DNA from: Azospirillum sp. OGB3
GTDB lineage: Bacteria; Pseudomonadota; Alphaproteobacteria; Azospirillales; Azospirillaceae
NCBI RefSeq assembly: GCF_014192915.1
Contig: NZ_JACHYN010000008.1
Span: forward strand, 198,989-262,988
DNA length: 64,000 nucleotides
Direction of reading: 5' to 3'
In this document: one piece after another, positions 59,764 through 64,000 of the stretch
Position numbering within the stretch: position 1 is the first letter of the stretch
Layout of the letters: each line of letters starts with the position of its first letter
Notes under the pieces: generated by a model
The model's input: only the letters and a program-made list of their open reading frames with translations
The model's database searches: none
What the model was told of the DNA's origin: nothing
Position numbers and translations under genes: made by a program

Positions 59764-61694
59764 TGTCCCTTCCTGATATCAAGGTCAACGACACGCTGCC
59801 GAAGCTGCTGACCCTGCACGCCCGCGAGCATGGCGGCGACGTCGCCATGCGCGAGAAGGACTTCGGCATCTGGCGCGAGTTCACCTGGGCGGACGTGCAC
59901 GCCCGGGTGCGCGCCTTCACGCTCGGCCTCATCAAGCTGGGGGTGGAGCGTGGCCATGTGGTGGCCCTGCTTGGCGACAACCGGCCCGACTGGGTGATGG
60001 GGGAAATCTCCGCCCACGCCATGGGCGCCATGAGCCTGGGCATCTACCGCGACGCCATGGACGAGGAGGTCGCCTACCTCATCACCTACGCCGACGTCCA
60101 CGTCATCTTCGCGGAGGACGAGGAGCAGGTCGACAAGCTGCTGAACCTCGGCGAACGCCTGCCGACGCTGAAGCACATCATCTATTCCGACCCCCGCGGC
60201 ATGCGCAAATACAGCGACCCGCGCCTGATGGAAGCGGCGGAGCTGGTGAAGCTGGGCAACGCGCTGCACGCCGAGAAGCCGAACCTCTACGAGGAGCTGG
60301 TCGGCGCGACGCGCGGAGACGACGTGGCGGTGCTCTGCACCACCTCGGGCACCACCTCGAACCCGAAGCTGGCGATGCTGCCGGCCGGGCGGTTGATCCG
60401 TCACGTCGCCAGCTACCTGTCGGTGGACCCTAAGGGACCGACCGACGAGTATGTGTCGGTGCTGCCGCTGTCCTGGATCATGGAGCAGATCTACGCCGTC
60501 GGCATGGGCATGGTGTCGCGGATGCGCGTGAACTTCGTCGAGGAAGCCGAGACGATGATGAACGACTTCCGCGAAATCGGGCCGAGCTTCGTGCTGTTCG
60601 CCCCCCGCCTGTGGGAGCAGATCGCCGCCGACGTGCGCGCCCGCATGATGGACGCCTCCCCCTTCAAGCAGAAGATGTACGACTACGGCATGAAGCTGGG
60701 GCTGGAGGCGCTCGCCAACGGAACCCGCTCCGCCGTCGCCGACCGCATTCTCTTCGCAGCGCTGCGAGACCGCCTGGGCTTCACCAACCTGAAGTCGGCG
60801 GCGACCGGCGGCGCGGCGCTCGGCCCCGACACCTTCAAGTTCTTCCAGGCGCTGGGCGTGCCGCTGCGCCAGATCTACGGCCAGACCGAGACGATGGGCG
60901 CCTACACGGTGCACCGCTCGGACGACGTGGATTTCGACACGGTGGGCGTGCCCTTCGACGACGGTGTGAAGGTCAAGGTGATCGAGCCCGACCAGAACGG
61001 CATCGGCGAGATCGTGGTCAGCCACCCCAACATGTTCGCCGGCTACTACCGCAACGAGGCCTCGACCACGGCGGACTTGCGCGACGGCTGGATGCACACG
61101 GGCGACGCGGGCTTCTTCGACAAGAAGGGCCATCTGGTCATCATCGACCGCATCAAGGACATCGCCACCACCAGCAACAACGACCGCTTCAGCCCGCAAT
61201 ACATCGAGAACAAGCTGAAGTTCAGCCCTTACGTGGCCGAGGCGGTGATCCTCGGCAACAAGCGGCCCTACCTGTCGGCGATCATCTGCATCCGTTTCCC
61301 CATCGTGTCGAAGTGGGCGGAGAAGAACCGCATCGCCTTCACCACCTATTCCGATCTGGCGTCCAAGCCGGAGGTCTACGAGCTGCTGCGCCAGGAGGTG
61401 GAGCGGGTGAACGCGACGCTGCCGGAGTTTCAGCGCATCACCAAGTTCCTGCTGCTCTACAAGGAGCTGGACGCCGACGACGGCGAGCTGACCCGCACCC
61501 GCAAGGTGCGCCGCGGCGTGATCGCCGAGAAATACGGCGAGATCATCGACTCCATCTACGCGGGCCAGCCGGCCATCGACGTGGACACCACCATCACCTT
61601 CCAGGACGGCACCAAGCAGCGCATCCGCACCGTGCTGAAGGTGGTCGACCTGCTGCCCGCACCGGCCAAGAAGCCGGCGCAGGCCGCGGCATGA
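59763..61694 (+). CDS. acyl-CoA ligase (AMP-forming) embedded in Liv operon
   Basis: ANL ligase of 643 aa, long-chain (FadD/FAA) type. The P-loop is TTSGTTSNPKLAM, with Ser and Leu where most relatives have two glycines. IYGQTETMG, TGDAGFFDKKGHLVIIDRIKD and the C-terminal catalytic Lys (LTRTRKVRRG) are present, so it should be active. It overlaps livG by one base (TGATG). Such ligases are often found among Liv transporter genes and probably activate the imported acid with CoA. The substrate is unknown; aromatic, branched or fatty acids are all possible. Confidence 0.88.
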   Translation: MSLPDIKVNDTLPKLLTLHAREHGGDVAMREKDFGIWREFTWADVHARVRAFTLGLIKLGVERGHVVALLGDNRPDWVMGEISAHAMGAMSLGIYRDAMDEEVAYLITYADVHVIFAEDEEQVDKLLNLGERLPTLKHIIYSDPRGMRKYSDPRLMEAAELVKLGNALHAEKPNLYEELVGATRGDDVAVLCTTSGTTSNPKLAMLPAGRLIRHVASYLSVDPKGPTDEYVSVLPLSWIMEQIYAVGMGMVSRMRVNFVEEAETMMNDFREIGPSFVLFAPRLWEQIAADVRARMMDASPFKQKMYDYGMKLGLEALANGTRSAVADRILFAALRDRLGFTNLKSAATGGAALGPDTFKFFQALGVPLRQIYGQTETMGAYTVHRSDDVDFDTVGVPFDDGVKVKVIEPDQNGIGEIVVSHPNMFAGYYRNEASTTADLRDGWMHTGDAGFFDKKGHLVIIDRIKDIATTSNNDRFSPQYIENKLKFSPYVAEAVILGNKRPYLSAIICIRFPIVSKWAEKNRIAFTTYSDLASKPEVYELLRQEVERVNATLPEFQRITKFLLLYKELDADDGELTRTRKVRRGVIAEKYGEIIDSIYAGQPAIDVDTTITFQDGTKQRIRTVLKVVDLLPAPAKKPAQAAA

Positions 61695-61719
61695 GGGGGG
61701 TGAGGATGACGCGCTTTCA

Positions 61720-61862
61720 CACCCCTCTCCCGTCCCGGGAGAGGGAAGGGGCCCACGCCCCCGGCGTGGGAAGGGTGAGGGTGCCGGCAACGGGCCGGCG
61801 CTCGATCCTTGGATGCACCCTCACCCGGCCCTGCGGGCCACCCTCTCCCGGGACGGGAGAGG
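61720..61862. repeat. dispersed palindromic repeat, copy R7
   Basis: CCCCTCTCCCGTCCCGGGAGAGGG at the left end and CCCTCTCCCGGGACGGGAGAGGGG at the right are near-mirror hairpins; GGGTGAGGGTGCC and GCACCCTCACCC pair between them. It fills the gap between the ligase and livH genes in the same operon. Confidence 0.8.
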
Positions 61863-61884
61863 GGATCGAGAACGAGGCCACGCC

Positions 61885-62772
61885 ATGACCCTGTTCTTCC
61901 AGCTTCTCGTCAACGGACTGATCGTCGGCGCGCTGTACGGCGTCGTGGCGATGTCCTTCGTGCTGATCTACAAGGCCAGCCGCATCGTGAACTTCGCCCA
62001 GGGCGAGTTCCTGCTGATCGGCGCCTGGACCTGCTGGTGGCTGCTGACCTCCTGGCAACTGCCCTTCTGGATTGGCTTCCCGATTACGCTGGCCTTCATG
62101 CTGGTCTTCGGCATCGTGCTTCAGGTCGTCGTGCTGCGGCCGATGATCGGCGAGCCGATCATCTCCGTCATCATGGTCACCATCGGCCTGTCGATCTTCT
62201 TCCAGGCCCTGATGAAGTGGATGTTCGGCGTCTTCGCCAAGCCGTTCCCGACCATCTTCGCCAGCCCGACCGTGAACATCCTCGGGCTGGACGTGCAGAC
62301 CGTCTATGTGATGAGCCTGGTCATCTCGCTGCTGATCATGGCGGGCTTCGGCTGGTTCTTCAAATACTCGCGGATGGGTCTGGCGATGCGGGCGACCGCC
62401 TTCGACCAGCAGGTGGCGCAGTCGCTGGGCATCTCCGTCCGCCATATGTTCGCGATGAGCTGGGCGATCTCCGCCATGGTGTCGGCGGTGGCCGGCGTCA
62501 CGGTCGGCGTCGTCAACGGCGTGTCCTCCGCGCTCTCCTTCTTCGGCATCAAGGTCTTCCCAGCGGTCATCCTCGGCGGGCTGGACAGCGTGGCCGGGGC
62601 GGTGCTGGGCGGCCTGATCGTCGGCGTGCTGGAGAATCTCGCGCACTACTTGGACAGCCAGTGGCTGAACTGGGGCAACATGTACGAGATCGCCCCCTTC
62701 TACGTCCTGATCGTCATCCTGATGATCAAGCCCTACGGCCTCTTCGGCACCAAGGACATCGAGCGCGTGTAA
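61885..62772 (+). CDS. livH: Liv-type ABC permease LivH
   Basis: Membrane protein of 295 aa with about eight helices. NGLIVGALYGVVAMSFVLIYKASRIVNFAQGEF (in part) is the LivH N-terminal signature, and FKYSRMGLAMRATAFDQQVAQSLGI is the loop that contacts the ATPase. The C-terminus has FPAVILGGLDSVAGAVLGG. The start at 61885 follows GAGG. It forms the membrane channel with LivM. Repeat R7 separates it from the ligase gene by 190 bases, with no clear new promoter. Confidence 0.92.
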   Translation: MTLFFQLLVNGLIVGALYGVVAMSFVLIYKASRIVNFAQGEFLLIGAWTCWWLLTSWQLPFWIGFPITLAFMLVFGIVLQVVVLRPMIGEPIISVIMVTIGLSIFFQALMKWMFGVFAKPFPTIFASPTVNILGLDVQTVYVMSLVISLLIMAGFGWFFKYSRMGLAMRATAFDQQVAQSLGISVRHMFAMSWAISAMVSAVAGVTVGVVNGVSSALSFFGIKVFPAVILGGLDSVAGAVLGGLIVGVLENLAHYLDSQWLNWGNMYEIAPFYVLIVILMIKPYGLFGTKDIERV

Positions 62773-62787
62773 GGAGCGGCCGCAACC

Positions 62788-63861
62788 ATGGCGAACATCA
62801 GTCTCATCCCCAGCGGCGACTTCAAGACCCGGTACGCCGCCGACACGACCATCTTCCCGACCAAGACCAGCCGCAACTTCGCGATCCTGGGCGTGGCGCT
62901 GCTGCTGCTCTGCCCGGCCTTCATGGACCGCTACTGGCTGAACCTGTGCATCCAGATCGGCTATCTCGGCATCGCGGCGCTGGGGCTGAACATCCTGGTC
63001 GGCTTCACCGGCCAGATCTCCATCGGGCACGCCGCCTTCTTCGGCTTCGGCGCCTTCTCCTCGGCGTGGCTGTCGAACAGCTTCGGAATCCCGGTGGCGC
63101 TCGCCATCCCGCTGGCCGGCGTGATGACCACCGGGGTCGGCATGCTGTTCGGCATCCCGGCGGCGAGGCTGAAGGGCCTGTACCTCGCCATCGCCACCCT
63201 GGCGGCGCAGTACATCCTCCAGGACTTCTTCTCGCGCGCCGACTGGTTCACCGGCGGCACCGCCGGCACCATCGCGGAACCGTTCACCCTGTTCGGCTAC
63301 GCCTTCGACACCGACGAGAGCTTCTTCTACGTCGTGCTGGTCTATGTGGTCGTCATGTACATCCTGGCGACCAACCTGATGCGGTCGCGCGACGGGCGGG
63401 CGCTGGTGGCGGTGCGTGACCATTATCTCTCCGCGGAGATCATGGGCATCAACCTGACCAAGTACCGCACGATGTCCTTTGGCATCTCGTCCTTCTACGC
63501 CGGCATCGGCGGCGCGCTCTACGCCCACTACCTGCAGTTCGTGTCGGTGGAGGGCTTCACGATCCTCTTCTCGATCCAGTTCCTCGGCATGATCATCATC
63601 GGGGGCCTGGGCTCGATCATGGGGTCGCTGATGGGCACCGCCTTCATGGTGCTGCTGCCCGAGGTGATGCAGGCCATCACCACGGCGCTGTCCGGCACCG
63701 CCATCGACGCTGCGCTGAACCTGAGGGAGGCCATCGCCTTCCTGCGCGAAATGGCCATCGGCCTGGTGATCATCCTGTTCCTGGTCTTCGAGCCGGACGG
63801 GCTGGCCCACCGCTGGAAGCAGATCAAGGCCTACTGGAAACTGTATCCCTTCTCGCACTGA
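62788..63861 (+). CDS. livM: Liv-type ABC permease LivM
   Basis: Membrane protein of 357 aa with about ten helices. LGIAALGLNILVGFTGQISIGHAAFFGFGA (in part), RSRDGRALVAVRDHYLSAEIMGINL with the coupling loop, and FLGMIIIGGLGSIMGSLMG are typical of LivM. It begins 15 bases after livH with AAGGAG before the ATG. The first ~30 residues are a polar cytoplasmic extension. It should pair with LivH for uptake of a hydrophobic amino acid or organic acid. Confidence 0.92.
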   Translation: MANISLIPSGDFKTRYAADTTIFPTKTSRNFAILGVALLLLCPAFMDRYWLNLCIQIGYLGIAALGLNILVGFTGQISIGHAAFFGFGAFSSAWLSNSFGIPVALAIPLAGVMTTGVGMLFGIPAARLKGLYLAIATLAAQYILQDFFSRADWFTGGTAGTIAEPFTLFGYAFDTDESFFYVVLVYVVVMYILATNLMRSRDGRALVAVRDHYLSAEIMGINLTKYRTMSFGISSFYAGIGGALYAHYLQFVSVEGFTILFSIQFLGMIIIGGLGSIMGSLMGTAFMVLLPEVMQAITTALSGTAIDAALNLREAIAFLREMAIGLVIILFLVFEPDGLAHRWKQIKAYWKLYPFSH

Positions 63862-63912
63862 CCTCTCGCACATCGGCTTCTGAAAAACATAACGACTGGG
63901 AGAAAACGCACC

Positions 63913-64000
63913 ATGACCATGAAGACCGTCCTGCTGGCGTCCGCCGCCGTCGTCCTGCTCGGCACCGGGGCCGCCAACGCCCAGAAGATCCCGGTCGGCC
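63913..64000 (+). CDS. start of Liv-type periplasmic binding protein, cut by window
   Basis: The first 29 codons only. MTMKTVLLASAAVVLLG followed by GAANAQKIPVG is a standard Sec signal peptide with cleavage after ANA, and the mature part starts as Liv binding proteins do. GGGAGA lies about nine bases before the ATG. Its ligand decides what the whole cluster transports, but that part is outside the window. Confidence 0.8.
   Translation, partial: MTMKTVLLASAAVVLLGTGAANAQKIPVG

Noticed and set aside
58707..61694. Apparent 995-residue protein spanning livG and the acyl-CoA ligase
   Set aside because: Its N-terminal third is an out-of-frame reading of livG. The ligase has its own ATG at 59763 in a TGATG overlap and family-typical length.
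1..64000. tRNA, rRNA, transposase or integrase genes marking a genomic island
   Set aside because: None seen on either strand. The AT-rich gaps near 29 kb, 44 kb and 48 kb are regulatory-looking but have no mobility genes or flanking repeats.

Overview
The window is GC-rich (roughly two thirds G+C), with short operons, frequent ATGA/TGATG overlaps and strong GGAG-type ribosome binding sites. Gene content (NAGGN osmoprotectant genes, TctCBA and Liv transporters, serralysin/RTX proteins with type I secretion, DUF2336, LdtR-like MarR, malonyl-CoA synthetase) fits an alphaproteobacterium of the Azospirillum type (Rhodospirillales). That assignment rests on recognising families by eye. No rRNA, tRNA, CRISPR array, prophage or insertion sequence was seen.

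Layout. 1-3.7 kb: end of a Lin0512-type gene, an M10 serralysin-like RTX protease, an RlpA-like lipoprotein and a small unknown protein. 3.8-8.4 kb: a BtsS/BtsR pyruvate-type two-component system followed by a CstA/BtsT-family transporter, with a recognisable BtsR operator. 8.6-14.8 kb: an MFS carrier, then asnO-ngg-M42 peptidase for N-acetylglutaminylglutamine amide. 15-22.6 kb: a MocR regulator divergent from a PNPOx-like flavoprotein, DUF4112 and membrane proteins, then a LysR-bauA-mmsA beta-alanine catabolic unit. 22.8-28.8 kb: CBS-BON plus GntR, TerC, and a tctCBA carboxylate transporter.

29.3-49.7 kb is a surface-glycan and secretion region. It holds a carbohydrate-binding beta-helix protein, a pyruvyltransferase, a duplicated GT2+GT4 glycosyltransferase set (one GT2 copy lacks its catalytic motifs), a methyltransferase, a secreted beta-propeller protein, a protein that is almost entirely RTX repeats, a type I secretion ATPase and adaptor, and a UDP-glucose 4-epimerase. 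Almost all of it reads leftward from the type I secretion genes and the RTX gene, which suggests that glycan building and RTX export serve the same surface structure.

49.7-64 kb is regulation and acyl-CoA metabolism: LdtR-like MarR, DUF2336, TetR, matB with a MatR-like GntR and two matching operators, isobutyryl-CoA dehydrogenase and mmsB (valine branch), and finally a Liv-type ABC transporter with an embedded acyl-CoA ligase. Divergent from the Liv cluster is the most unusual gene of the window: an IclR DNA-binding domain fused to a catalytically degenerate, C-terminally truncated acyl-CoA synthetase. Two copies of GGTCCA-N5-TGGACC lie in its divergent promoter region. It looks like a transcription factor whose sensor is a dead acyl-CoA synthetase.

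A dispersed palindromic repeat (CCCTCTCCC...GGGAGAGGG with GGGTGAGGG) occurs seven times. Four copies sit exactly between convergent genes and one lies inside a reading frame.
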